Assembly (NCBI RefSeq): GCF_901827185.1
Contig: NZ_LR594671.1
Coordinates: 558,001 to 622,000 of the forward strand
Length of the DNA stretch: 64,000 bases
Reading direction: 5' to 3'
DNA from: Variovorax sp. PBL-E5
GTDB taxonomy: Bacteria; Pseudomonadota; Gammaproteobacteria; Burkholderiales; Burkholderiaceae_C
A program made the position numbers and the translations under genes. Of the stretch, positions 1 to 7,190 are shown piece by piece (within the stretch, counting starts at the first letter, position 1; the number at the start of each line of letters is the position of its first letter). Under the pieces are notes generated by a model that had not been told where the DNA came from, ran no database searches, and saw nothing but the letters and a program-made list of their open reading frames with translations.

Positions 1-416
1 GCAGCGCTGCCCAGGCCCTGAAGGCACCTTGCCGCCACCAGCCATGGCAATGACGGCGCCAGCGCGCACAACACCGACGCCGCGGTGAACAGCGCGATGC
101 CCGCGGCGAAAACACGGCGATAGCCCAGTCTCTCGCCCACAGCGGCAGCGGGCAGCAGGAACATCACGACCGCGAGCTGATAGGCGGTGACGATCCAGAC
201 CGCGTCGGCCGGCGCAGCGTGCAACTGCTGCGCAATGCTCGGCAATGCCACGTTGGCGATCGCGCCGTCGAGCACCACCAGCACGACCGCGCCGAGGATC
301 GCGGCGACGGCTGCGTAGCGCCGCGGCAGTGGCAGGCCATCGAGCTCGTCTTCCGTGCCGGATCCGGTGCGGCGAGAGACCGTGGGGGCATTGGGTTCGA
401 GGACAGGTGACAGCAT
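1..416 (-). CDS. DHA2-type MFS drug exporter, N-terminal part (cut by window edge)
   Basis: Reading the reverse strand from an ATG at 416 gives an uninterrupted frame of about 138 residues to the window edge. After a polar N-terminus of about 32 residues there are three or four hydrophobic helices. The first contains VVLDGAIANVALPSIAQQL, the typical TM1 of the EmrB/QacA (14-helix) drug:H+ antiporter family, and the loop after TM2 (AVGERLGYRR) fits MFS motif A. The protein would export drugs or toxic organic compounds through the inner membrane. It is divergently transcribed from the LysR gene at 554, a usual arrangement for a regulated exporter. Only the N-terminal third is visible, so the subfamily is inferred. 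Confidence 0.85.
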   Translation of the reverse strand, partial: MLSPVLEPNAPTVSRRTGSGTEDELDGLPLPRRYAAVAAILGAVVLVVLDGAIANVALPSIAQQLHAAPADAVWIVTAYQLAVVMFLLPAAAVGERLGYRRVFAAGIALFTAASVLCALAPSLPWLVAARCLQGLGSA

Positions 417-529
417 GTGGAGGACCGGAGGGCGCGCTCGATTGCGCCACCTCAGCATAGGTCGACGATCCTGGCCCGCACAGAGCGTGGCGCGCATCTT
501 GTTCCTGCATGCGGCGCCCGTCCCGCGCT

Positions 530-540
530 CACGAATCGTG
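530..540. promoter_or_regulatory. Small palindrome in the MFS/LysR divergent intergenic region
   Basis: CACGA-A-TCGTG is a perfect 5-bp inverted repeat 13 nt before the LysR start codon, in the 137-bp gap between two divergent genes. LysR regulators often bind such dyads to control themselves and the divergent gene. The arms are short, so this is only a candidate operator. Confidence 0.3.
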
Positions 541-553
541 CTAGTTTCAGCCC

Positions 554-1474
554 ATGCCCGCGGATGCCGACCTCAACCTTCTCATCGCGTTGAACGCCCT
601 GCTCTCCGAGGGCAGCGTCTCCAGAGCGGCCGAGCGGTTGGGCCTGAGTGAATCGGCCATGAGTCGCACGCTGGCGCGACTGCGTGAAGCGACGGGAGAC
701 GAACTCCTCGTGCGTGCGGGCCGGGCCATGGTCCACACACCGCGGGCGCTGGCGCTGCGCGACCGCGTCAAGGCGCTGGTCGACGAAGCCAATGCCGTAC
801 TGCAGCCGGCCGGCCCCGACCTGAACTTGGGCACGCTCAAGCGGACCTTCACCGTGCGGGCCAATGACGGCTTCACCGAGGCCTTTGCGCATCTGCTCGT
901 GGCGCGCACCGCGCGCGAAGCGCCCGGTGTGCGCCTGCGCTTCGCACCCAAGCCCGACAAGGACGTGCGACCGCTCCGGGAGGGATTGATCGATCTCGAC
1001 GTCGGCGTTCTTGGCGAGTCGGGCCCCGAGGTGCGCATTCAATCCCTCTACCGCGACCACTTCGTCGCCGTCGTGCGACAGGGGCACCCGCTGCTGGCAG
1101 AAGGCGAGATCACGCCGGAGCGATATGCGGCTTGCGACCATGTGGTCACCTCACGCCGAGGACAGATCGCGGGTCCCGTGGACAACGCCCTCGCCGCCGC
1201 TGGATTGACGCGCAACGTCGCGGTCGTCGTTCCCAGCTTCGGCACTGCGCTGTCGACTGCGGCCGCCACCGACATGGTGGCGCTGATACCCGCCTCGTAC
1301 TTCGAATACCAGAGAGCAGGCACCGCGCTGCGCTCGTTCGAGCTGCCGGTGCCGACCGAGCACATCACCATCTCGCAGATGTGGCACCCCCGATTCGATC
1401 GAGATTCAGCGCACCGATGGCTGCGCGGCGTCGTGCTCGAGGTGTGCCGCCATCACGGCGCGAAGGGGCCCTGA
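554..1474 (+). CDS. LysR-family transcriptional regulator
   Basis: This 306-residue protein has the usual LysR length. An N-terminal winged helix-turn-helix (about residues 7-65, including SVSRAAERLGLSESAMSRTL) is followed by a periplasmic-binding-protein-like effector domain from about residue 95. The HTH and the effector-domain style (VRANDGFTEAF, WHPRFDRD near the C-terminus) resemble the NodD/NahR/LinR branch rather than the CysB branch. The gene is divergent from the MFS exporter at 1-416 and probably controls it together with itself. The effector cannot be told from sequence. Confidence 0.92.
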   Translation: MPADADLNLLIALNALLSEGSVSRAAERLGLSESAMSRTLARLREATGDELLVRAGRAMVHTPRALALRDRVKALVDEANAVLQPAGPDLNLGTLKRTFTVRANDGFTEAFAHLLVARTAREAPGVRLRFAPKPDKDVRPLREGLIDLDVGVLGESGPEVRIQSLYRDHFVAVVRQGHPLLAEGEITPERYAACDHVVTSRRGQIAGPVDNALAAAGLTRNVAVVVPSFGTALSTAAATDMVALIPASYFEYQRAGTALRSFELPVPTEHITISQMWHPRFDRDSAHRWLRGVVLEVCRHHGAKGP

Positions 1475-1497
1475 ATATTGCCTCGCCGGCGCTGCGT

Positions 1498-2766
1498 TCA
1501 CTTGCCGAACAACCTGGTCACGTGTTGCCACGAACGCAGCATCAGCCCCGCTCGCTCCACATCGGCCTGCGCGACCAGCGGGCTTTCTCCCACCGGCTTG
1601 CCATTCGCGTTCGCGACCACCTTGCCGATCACCGTGCCCTTGGTCACCGGCGCTTCCAGGTCCGGCTTGATCTGCACCGAGGTCTGCACTTGCTGGCCGC
1701 GCGGCACGGTCACCGACCATGCCGACTGCAGCACCGCGGGCACCGTGTCGGCCTTGCCGAAGCTGACCTTGGCCGCCGTCACCACCGTGTTCGGTTGAAT
1801 CGGGGTGGCCTTCTCGAAGTTGCTGTAGCCCCACCCGAGCAGCGTGCGCGTCTCGTCGGCACGCGCCTGCGCGCTGTTGGTGTTGAGAATCACCGTGATG
1901 AGGCGCATCCCGTTGCGCTTGGACGAAGTGACGAGGCAGTAGCCCGCTTCCTGGGTGTGGCCGGTTTTCAGTCCGTCGACCGTGGGATCGGTGTAGAGCA
2001 GGGCGTTGCGGTTTCCCTGCTTGATGTTGTTGTACTTGAATTCGCGCTCCGCGTAGATCGGATAGTAGTCGGCGCTGTCGCGGATGATGGTGCGCGCCAG
2101 GATCGCGAGGTCGCGCGCAGACGACTTGTGCTCCGGGTCGGGCAGGCCCGTCGCGTTCACGAAATGCGTGTGCGTCATTCCGATGCGCTGGGCTTCGGCG
2201 TTCATGAGCTTGGCGAAGTTCTCTTCGGAGCCGGCCATGTGCTCGGCGATCGCCTTGGACGCGTCGTTGCCGGACTGGATGATGATGCCGCGCAGGAGGT
2301 CGATCACCGTGGCCTGGCTGTTGAGCGGCAGGTACATGCACGACTCGGTGCTCGAGCCGCGGCACCAGGCGTTCTGGCTGACCGACACAAGATCTTCCTT
2401 CTTGAGCTTGCCCGAGCGCAGTGCCTGCTCGACCAGGAAGCTGGTCATCATCTTGGTCAGTGAGGCCGGCGGCAGCGGTTCGTCGGGGTTGTCCGAGGCG
2501 AGCACTTCGCCGGAGTCGAAGTCCATCAGCAGCCATGCCTTGGCGGGCAGCGCCGGGAGGCCGCCGCCCGCGGTGGCCGGTGCTGCCGCGGGCGCCGAGG
2601 CAGGCGCGCGAGCCGCGGGCTTGTGGTGGGCTGCGGGCTTGGCGGCATGGTTCGCGGCCGCGTACGACGCCGAGTACGGTACAAGGGCTCCCGCGGAGAT
2701 TGCGAGGGCGAGAGACAGGGTGGTGAGGCGCTTGGTTTGCACGATGATCAGGGGCAAAACGAACAT
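1498..2766 (-). CDS. Serine-type D-Ala-D-Ala carboxypeptidase (PBP5/6 family, DacA/DacC-like)
   Basis: The 422-residue protein trims the terminal D-Ala from peptidoglycan pentapeptides in the periplasm. All three penicillin-binding motifs are present: SLTK at residues 102-105 (nucleophile S102), SGN at 165-167 and KTG at 267-269. A C-terminal beta-rich PBP5-type domain follows, ending in an amphipathic stretch (LMLRSWQHVTRLFGK) that would anchor it to the inner membrane. The N-terminus has a signal-like helix and then an unusually Ala/Pro-rich linker (about residues 36-70) before the catalytic domain. The ATG at 2766 gives a hydrophobic MFVLPLIIV start; a start at T11-L15 cannot be excluded. 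Confidence 0.95.
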   Translation of the reverse strand: MFVLPLIIVQTKRLTTLSLALAISAGALVPYSASYAAANHAAKPAAHHKPAARAPASAPAAAPATAGGGLPALPAKAWLLMDFDSGEVLASDNPDEPLPPASLTKMMTSFLVEQALRSGKLKKEDLVSVSQNAWCRGSSTESCMYLPLNSQATVIDLLRGIIIQSGNDASKAIAEHMAGSEENFAKLMNAEAQRIGMTHTHFVNATGLPDPEHKSSARDLAILARTIIRDSADYYPIYAEREFKYNNIKQGNRNALLYTDPTVDGLKTGHTQEAGYCLVTSSKRNGMRLITVILNTNSAQARADETRTLLGWGYSNFEKATPIQPNTVVTAAKVSFGKADTVPAVLQSAWSVTVPRGQQVQTSVQIKPDLEAPVTKGTVIGKVVANANGKPVGESPLVAQADVERAGLMLRSWQHVTRLFGK

Positions 2767-2931
2767 TGTGGCGGATCGTTTGTGGGGGTGGGCGTGGACG
2801 CCGAGGCTGAGGCGGCTTCGGCGGGTGTGGAGCTCATCGAGCGGTGAGCCCGGGGTTGGCCCTGATTTTATGATTGCCAGCGACCGCTTGCCGCGCGTCT
2901 GGCGGAATCCATGTCTCGTACGGAGTGAAGC

Positions 2932-3676
2932 GTGTCATTGAGATCCCACGAGCCCGTTGCCGCCGATCGGGGCGGCGCCTGTCGCGAGCAGACGCTCAGG
3001 CGTTTGCAGCTCACTGCCCTCGAGAAGATGGGCGTGACGGCCGTGCTGGGCTCGGCGGTCGCTCTCCTGGCGCGGCTCCTGATCCCCACGCCGGAATACC
3101 TTGGGCTGCGCCTGCTGCTGCTGCCGTTGACGGCGCTGTTCGCCTACATCATCGTCCGCGCGCTGGCCTGCCATGCCTTCTTCCTGCCCTTCGTGGTCGA
3201 TCACGCAGCCAACCGGGCCGACACGGTTTTCAGCCTGTTGTTCGCGGCGATGGCGCTGGTCACGGGCTTTGTCAGCCACTTGCGAATACAGGACTCCCAA
3301 CGCCGCGCCTACGATCAGGAGTGCCGACTCGCCGAACTCGCCGTCACCGACACGCTCACCGGTGCGCTCAGCCGAGCCGAGTTCCTCCAGCAGGCCGAAA
3401 AGGCGGCTGCCAGTGCGCGCGCGTCCGGCCGGGGAAGAGTTCTGCGTGCTGTTGCCCGACCAGGGCGAAGCCCTGGTCCGGACGCTGGCGGATCGATTGC
3501 GCATCCTGCTGGCCGCGGTGCCGAGGCCCGACGGGCGGCTGACCGTTTCGGCCGGCGTCGCCGGCATGCGAGTCGACGAATCCGTCCTGCAAACGCTGCA
3601 CCGCGCGGACCTCGCCATGCTCAAGGCCAAGCAGTCCGGCCGTGATGCAGTCTGCGTCGCGGACGAGATCCACTGA
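2932..3676 (+). pseudogene. Diguanylate cyclase (GGDEF) gene with internal deletion and frameshift
   Basis: From a GTG at 2932 (GGAG ribosome site just upstream) the frame encodes three or four membrane helices (about residues 33-117) and then the start of a GGDEF domain, TDTLTGALSR at about 139-148. It runs only to about 3425. The second half of the domain continues in another frame: AGEEFCVLLPDQGEAL, a degenerate GGEEF signature, then TVSAGVAGM and ADLAMLKAKQSGR, ending at 3676. Between the DTLTG and GEEF motifs only about 30 residues remain, where an intact domain has roughly 75. The metal- and GTP-binding loop is therefore lost as well as the frame. A base-calling error alone would not remove conserved residues, so this is a genuine pseudogene. 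Confidence 0.85.
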
Positions 3677-3761
3677 CGGCCGTGAACAAGCCTGCTACGG
3701 TACGTCCGAGCCGTGACACGGCTGCGTTCCGCTGATTCCAACCCCCAGCACGGAGACCTCG

Positions 3762-4358
3762 ATGAGAAAGCTCAAGATCATGGAACACATCTCGCTGGAC
3801 GGCGTGATCCAGTCCTCCGGCGAAGACGATTTCCCCTACGCCGACTGGACCGTGCCCTATCGGACCCCCGCCGGCCGGGATGAAGTCCTCGCTGCGCACG
3901 GCGAGCGCTTCGACCTGCTGCTCGGCCGTCGCACCTACGACATGTGGTCGGGCTACTGGCCGAAGGCGCCGAGCGGTCCGATGGCCGACGGCATCAACGC
4001 GGCGACCAAATATGTGGTGACCCATCGCCCGGAAAGTCTCGAATGGGGCCCGTTCGAGGGCGTCGGGCCGGACATCGTCGAGGGCATACGTCGCATCAAG
4101 TCGCAGGATGGTCCGAAGCTTGTCCTCTGGGGCAGCTCCACGCTGACGTCGATGCTGCTCGAACATGGGCTCGCGGACGAGGTCATGCTCATCGTCTATC
4201 CCGTCCTGCTGGGCGCCGGGAAGCGCTTCTTTGCCGAGGGATCCCCGGCACGCGCCTTCGAACTCGTCAGCACCAAGGCCATGCCGTCCGGCGTCATCCT
4301 CAGTGTTTACAAGGCCGCGGGGCCCTCGCCATCGCGTGCCATTTGCGCACCGGTCTGA
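3762..4358 (+). CDS. Dihydrofolate reductase-family protein (RibD C-terminal-like)
   Basis: This 198-residue cytoplasmic protein belongs to the RibD C-terminal / DHFR-like superfamily of NADPH-dependent reductases. Recognisable elements are the N-terminal KIMEHISLDGVIQ strand, FDLLLGRRTYDMWSGYW around residues 47-63, KYVVTHR, the GPKLVLWGSSTL nucleotide-binding segment and the closing DEVMLIVYPVLLGAGKRFF. Members with this layout are mostly stand-alone proteins of unknown substrate, not the folate enzyme. The CACGGAGACC ribosome site precedes the ATG. The last 52 bases overlap the convergent NTF2-like gene. Confidence 0.9.
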   Translation: MRKLKIMEHISLDGVIQSSGEDDFPYADWTVPYRTPAGRDEVLAAHGERFDLLLGRRTYDMWSGYWPKAPSGPMADGINAATKYVVTHRPESLEWGPFEGVGPDIVEGIRRIKSQDGPKLVLWGSSTLTSMLLEHGLADEVMLIVYPVLLGAGKRFFAEGSPARAFELVSTKAMPSGVILSVYKAAGPSPSRAICAPV

Positions 4359-4732
4359 AGCCGCTCCGCCATCTTCTGCTGCACCACGCCGATCGCCTTG
4401 AGCGGCCTGACCATCACCTTGAACTCGATGATCTGGCCCGCGTCGTTCCATTGGACGATGTCCACGGCGTTGAGGATCACGCCATCGATCTCGCTTTCGA
4501 ATTCCAGCATGGCGTCCGTGTCGCCGAAGAGCTTGCGGGTGACGCGAAAGCTCGGGCTGAAGAACGCATGCAATGCCGCGTCCAGGTAGCGTGTCACGAT
4601 CTGCTTGCCGCGTTGGGGCGTGTGGACGACGGGGGAGTGGAACACCACGTCGTCCGCGAGCAGGTCTTGCAGGCCGCTCGGATCCTGGGTCACCACGATG
4701 CGATGCCAGGTTTCAAGAGGGTTGGCCGTCAA
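4307..4732 (-). CDS. NTF2/SnoaL-like protein, translationally coupled to the SDR gene
   Basis: The 141-residue frame begins with a TTG whose last bases form the TGA stop of the upstream SDR gene (TTGA at 4729-4732), so translation is probably coupled. The product fits the NTF2-like cone fold: a helical N-terminus (ETWHRIVVTQDPSGLQDLLA), DDVVFHSPVV, the FRVTRKLFGD strand, FESEIDGVILNAVDIVQWND and a final IIEFKVMVRPL strand. Such proteins bind or isomerise small hydrophobic substrates or act as accessory domains. The function is unknown. It is probably in the ECF41-controlled unit with the SDR. The 3' end overlaps the convergent DHFR-like gene by 52 bp. Confidence 0.8.
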   Translation of the reverse strand: MTANPLETWHRIVVTQDPSGLQDLLADDVVFHSPVVHTPQRGKQIVTRYLDAALHAFFSPSFRVTRKLFGDTDAMLEFESEIDGVILNAVDIVQWNDAGQIIEFKVMVRPLKAIGVVQQKMAERLQTGAQMARDGEGPAAL

Positions 4733-5622
4733 TTTGCACCTCGTCGGTTGGGAGTGAATGCGGTGGCAGGCAAGGGCCTGTGCCTGACGCGGCCCTTCGG
4801 CTCGTCGGCGTTGGCAGCGAGCCACTCGCGCCATGTGGTGACGCCCTTGCGGCCGCGCGCTTCGGCAAAGCCCAGCCGGGCCGCTGTCCGGGGCGCGACG
4901 TTGATGCCGATCACGCGCCTGTTCAGTCCGCGCGCCTGCAGATACTCGCGCGCAAGCGCCGGGAGCGGCAGCGCCGCCGGGCCGCCGATCTCTTCGCGCA
5001 GGCCGAGCCTGCCGTCGTCGACGCACTCGATCAGATACGACGCCACGTCGGCGGTGTCCACGGCGTCCATGACGGCATGGGGCAGGATCCACCAGGGCAT
5101 CCATCGCATGCCGCCGAAGAGCCGTGCCAGCAGGTAGTAGAACGGGCCGGCGCGCACCACCGACCAGGGCAGATCCGACTGCCGAACCAGGGTCTCGCCT
5201 TGCAGCTTCACCTTGCTGTAGGGAAGGGAAGCGGCTCCGTCCAGGCCGACGATCGACACGTGCAGAAAGTGCCGCACCCTTGCGCGCCGGCACTCCGCCA
5301 GAAGGCGGCGAGTTCCGTCCACGTCGACGGCCGAGGGCGTCGTGAAGAAGTCCACGGGCCGGATCCCGCCGCGCTGCGCGATCGGAGAGAAGGTCGCGGC
5401 ATGGATGACCGTGGTGATGCCGGCCAGCGCCTCGCGCAGGCCGGCGCCTGTCGAAAGATCGCCGCGCGCCCATTCGACGCTCGGATCCGTGCCCGGCAGC
5501 CGCGCCAGGACGCGCACCCGTTTGCCCCGATCGAGCAACTGGCTCACGATGTCGCGCCCCAGGTGGCCGGTGCCGCCGGTGACAAGAATGCGCTCTTCAT
5601 CAACGCTGGTTTGCTGGATCAT
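4729..5622 (-). CDS. NAD(P)-binding SDR / NmrA-like epimerase, probable ECF41 target
   Basis: The 297-residue protein has an atypical short-chain dehydrogenase fold. A Rossmann nucleotide-binding motif ILVTGGTGHLGRDIVSQLL lies at the extreme N-terminus and is followed by RVLAR, ARGDL and FLHVSIVGLDG. It resembles the NmrA / NAD-dependent epimerase group. I chose the ATG at 5622 because GGAAGGAAAG lies directly before it; an in-frame ATG at 5694 would add 24 residues without similarity to the fold. It is divergent from an ECF41 sigma factor. Established work on ECF41 shows these sigma factors are linked to carboxymuconolactone decarboxylase, oxidoreductase or epimerase genes, which this gene fits. 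Confidence 0.88.
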   Translation of the reverse strand: MIQQTSVDEERILVTGGTGHLGRDIVSQLLDRGKRVRVLARLPGTDPSVEWARGDLSTGAGLREALAGITTVIHAATFSPIAQRGGIRPVDFFTTPSAVDVDGTRRLLAECRRARVRHFLHVSIVGLDGAASLPYSKVKLQGETLVRQSDLPWSVVRAGPFYYLLARLFGGMRWMPWWILPHAVMDAVDTADVASYLIECVDDGRLGLREEIGGPAALPLPALAREYLQARGLNRRVIGINVAPRTAARLGFAEARGRKGVTTWREWLAANADEPKGRVRHRPLPATAFTPNRRGAN

Positions 5623-5702
5623 CTTTCCTTCCCGCAGTAAGGTTGATCGAACCCGGGTCCTCGCCGAAGAGCCTTCGGTGATTCCCTTCATCATTCCTCC
5701 AA

Positions 5703-5729
5703 GACGTTCGAGGCTGCAGTTTTGTCACC
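5703..5729 (-). promoter_or_regulatory. Candidate ECF41-type promoter for the SDR/NTF2 unit
   Basis: On the reverse strand GGTGACA (5729-5723) is followed after exactly 16 nt by CGTC (5706-5703). The reported ECF41 consensus is TGTCACA at -35 and CGTC at -10. The -35 matches at 5 of 7 positions and the -10 exactly. The site lies about 80 nt upstream of the SDR start and overlaps the start codon region of the sigma gene. The consensus is recalled knowledge and the match is partial. Confidence 0.4.
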
Positions 5730-6618
5730 ACCCTCAGAGACCCAGACCTTTCTGGACCTGCGGCCGCGCCTGTTCGGCATCGCCTACAGGATGCTCGGAA
5801 CCACGCAGGACGCGGAAGACGCCGTGCAGGAGGCGTACCTCAGGTGGCGCGAGGCCGATGCCCGCAGCCTGCGTTCGCCGCAAGCGTGGCTCGTGAGCGT
5901 GACGACGCGCCTGTGCATCGATCGCCTGCGCAGCTTGAAGGTCGAGCGCGAGGCCTATGTGGGGCCGTGGCTGCCCGAGCCCATCGTCGCGGAAGTGACG
6001 TCGCCCGAGGCCGAGTTGGAGAAGGCCCAGCATCTGTCCATTGCCTTTCTCCTGATGCTGGAGCGGCTGAGTCCGGAAGAGCGCGCCGCCTTTCTGCTGT
6101 ACGAGGTGCTCGACTTCGACTACGCCGAGATCGCCGACGCGCTTCAACGCAGCGAGGGCGCCTGCCGTCAGCTGGTCTACCGTGCCAGGCAGCGGCTGGG
6201 CGAGGCCCGCGGCCGGTTCCGTCCATCACCAGCCCAGCATCGCGCGCTGCTGGAGCAGTTCGTCGCCGCCACGACCGCCGGCGACATCGACCGCGTCGTC
6301 GCGCTCCTGTCGGAGGATGCGCAGCTCGTGGCAGACGGCGGCGGCAAGGCGCGCGTGGTGTTCAAGCCTCTGCACGGAGCGCACCGCATTGCGCGGCTCT
6401 TCCACGCGGTCGCCCGCCAGGTGGCCGCGCATGGCGCGCGACTCGACCATCGGCTGGTGCGGGTCAATGGCGAGTTGGGTTTGCTGCGGCTCTTCAATGA
6501 CGTGCCGCATTCGGTGCTTGCGTTCGAGACGGCTGGGGATCGGATCCTGTCCATCGGCATTGTGGCGAATCCGGGGAAGATGAGTGGGGTGGCCGATCGG
6601 GCTTTGGCTGGGGCATAG
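5722..6618 (+). CDS. ECF41-type RNA polymerase sigma factor with C-terminal SnoaL-like domain (SigJ-like)
   Basis: The 298-residue protein starts at a TTG (GAGG about 8 nt upstream). Sigma region 2 spans about residues 10-80 (LFGIAYRMLGTTQDAEDAVQ) and region 4 about 105-165 (LSPEERAAFLLYEVLDFDY, SEGACRQLVYRARQRL). A SnoaL/NTF2-like extension of about 120 residues follows. Three signatures mark it as ECF41: WLPEP in the linker (residues 83-87), DGGGK (205-209) and NPGKM (283-287, usual form NPDK). In this group the C-terminal domain replaces an anti-sigma factor and tunes activity. It is divergent from the SDR gene, its likely target. No anti-sigma gene is nearby. Confidence 0.93.
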   Translation: MSPPSETQTFLDLRPRLFGIAYRMLGTTQDAEDAVQEAYLRWREADARSLRSPQAWLVSVTTRLCIDRLRSLKVEREAYVGPWLPEPIVAEVTSPEAELEKAQHLSIAFLLMLERLSPEERAAFLLYEVLDFDYAEIADALQRSEGACRQLVYRARQRLGEARGRFRPSPAQHRALLEQFVAATTAGDIDRVVALLSEDAQLVADGGGKARVVFKPLHGAHRIARLFHAVARQVAAHGARLDHRLVRVNGELGLLRLFNDVPHSVLAFETAGDRILSIGIVANPGKMSGVADRALAGA

Positions 6619-6719
6619 GTGGGTGCGTGGCGAAAGTCGACTTCGACGCGCCTCGAGCTCCAATGACACCACCTGTGGCAACGGCCTCATCAATGAAGTG
6701 AAGTGAGGAGAGAAAGGGT

Positions 6720-7190
6720 ATGACGCTCAGACGCATGGACAACGTCCTTATCGTTGTCGACGATCTCGAAGCCACCAAGGCGTTTTTCATCGAACTGGGC
6801 CTCAGGCTCGAGGGCGAAACGACAGTCGAAGGGCCTTTGGTCGGACAGCTGATCGGGCTCAAGGATGTCCGCGCCACCGTCGCGATGATGCGGACGCCCG
6901 ATGGACAGGGCATCGAGCTGGACAAGTTCCACACGCCCGATGCGATCAGGTGGGGTCCCGTGGACCTGCCGGTGAACACGCTGGGCATCCGACGCATCAT
7001 GTTCGCCGTCGATGACATCGACGCCCTCGTCGCGCGCATGCGCGACCACGGGGCCGAGCTCATTGGCGAAATGCAGTACGCGGACACGTACCGCCTGGCC
7101 TATCTCCGCGGGCCCGAGGGCATCCTTGTCGGGCTGGCCGAGCAGCTCGGCGCGCCATCTTCTGCGGCACCTATTCGATCACCGGCGTGA
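6720..7190 (+). CDS. VOC-family (glyoxalase/dioxygenase fold) protein
   Basis: A 156-residue protein with two beta-alpha-beta-beta-beta modules of the vicinal oxygen chelate superfamily. RRMDNVLIVVDDLEATKAFFIELGL opens the first and IRRIMFAVDDIDALVARMRDHG the second, with YLRGPEGILVGLAEQLG closing the fold. VOC proteins include glyoxalase I, ring-cleavage dioxygenases and fosfomycin/bleomycin resistance proteins; this one looks like a generic glyoxalase-like member with no assignable substrate. The start ATG follows a good GAGGAGAGAAAGG ribosome site. Its last 20 bases overlap the end of the convergent flavoenzyme gene. Confidence 0.88.
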   Translation: MTLRRMDNVLIVVDDLEATKAFFIELGLRLEGETTVEGPLVGQLIGLKDVRATVAMMRTPDGQGIELDKFHTPDAIRWGPVDLPVNTLGIRRIMFAVDDIDALVARMRDHGAELIGEMQYADTYRLAYLRGPEGILVGLAEQLGAPSSAAPIRSPA

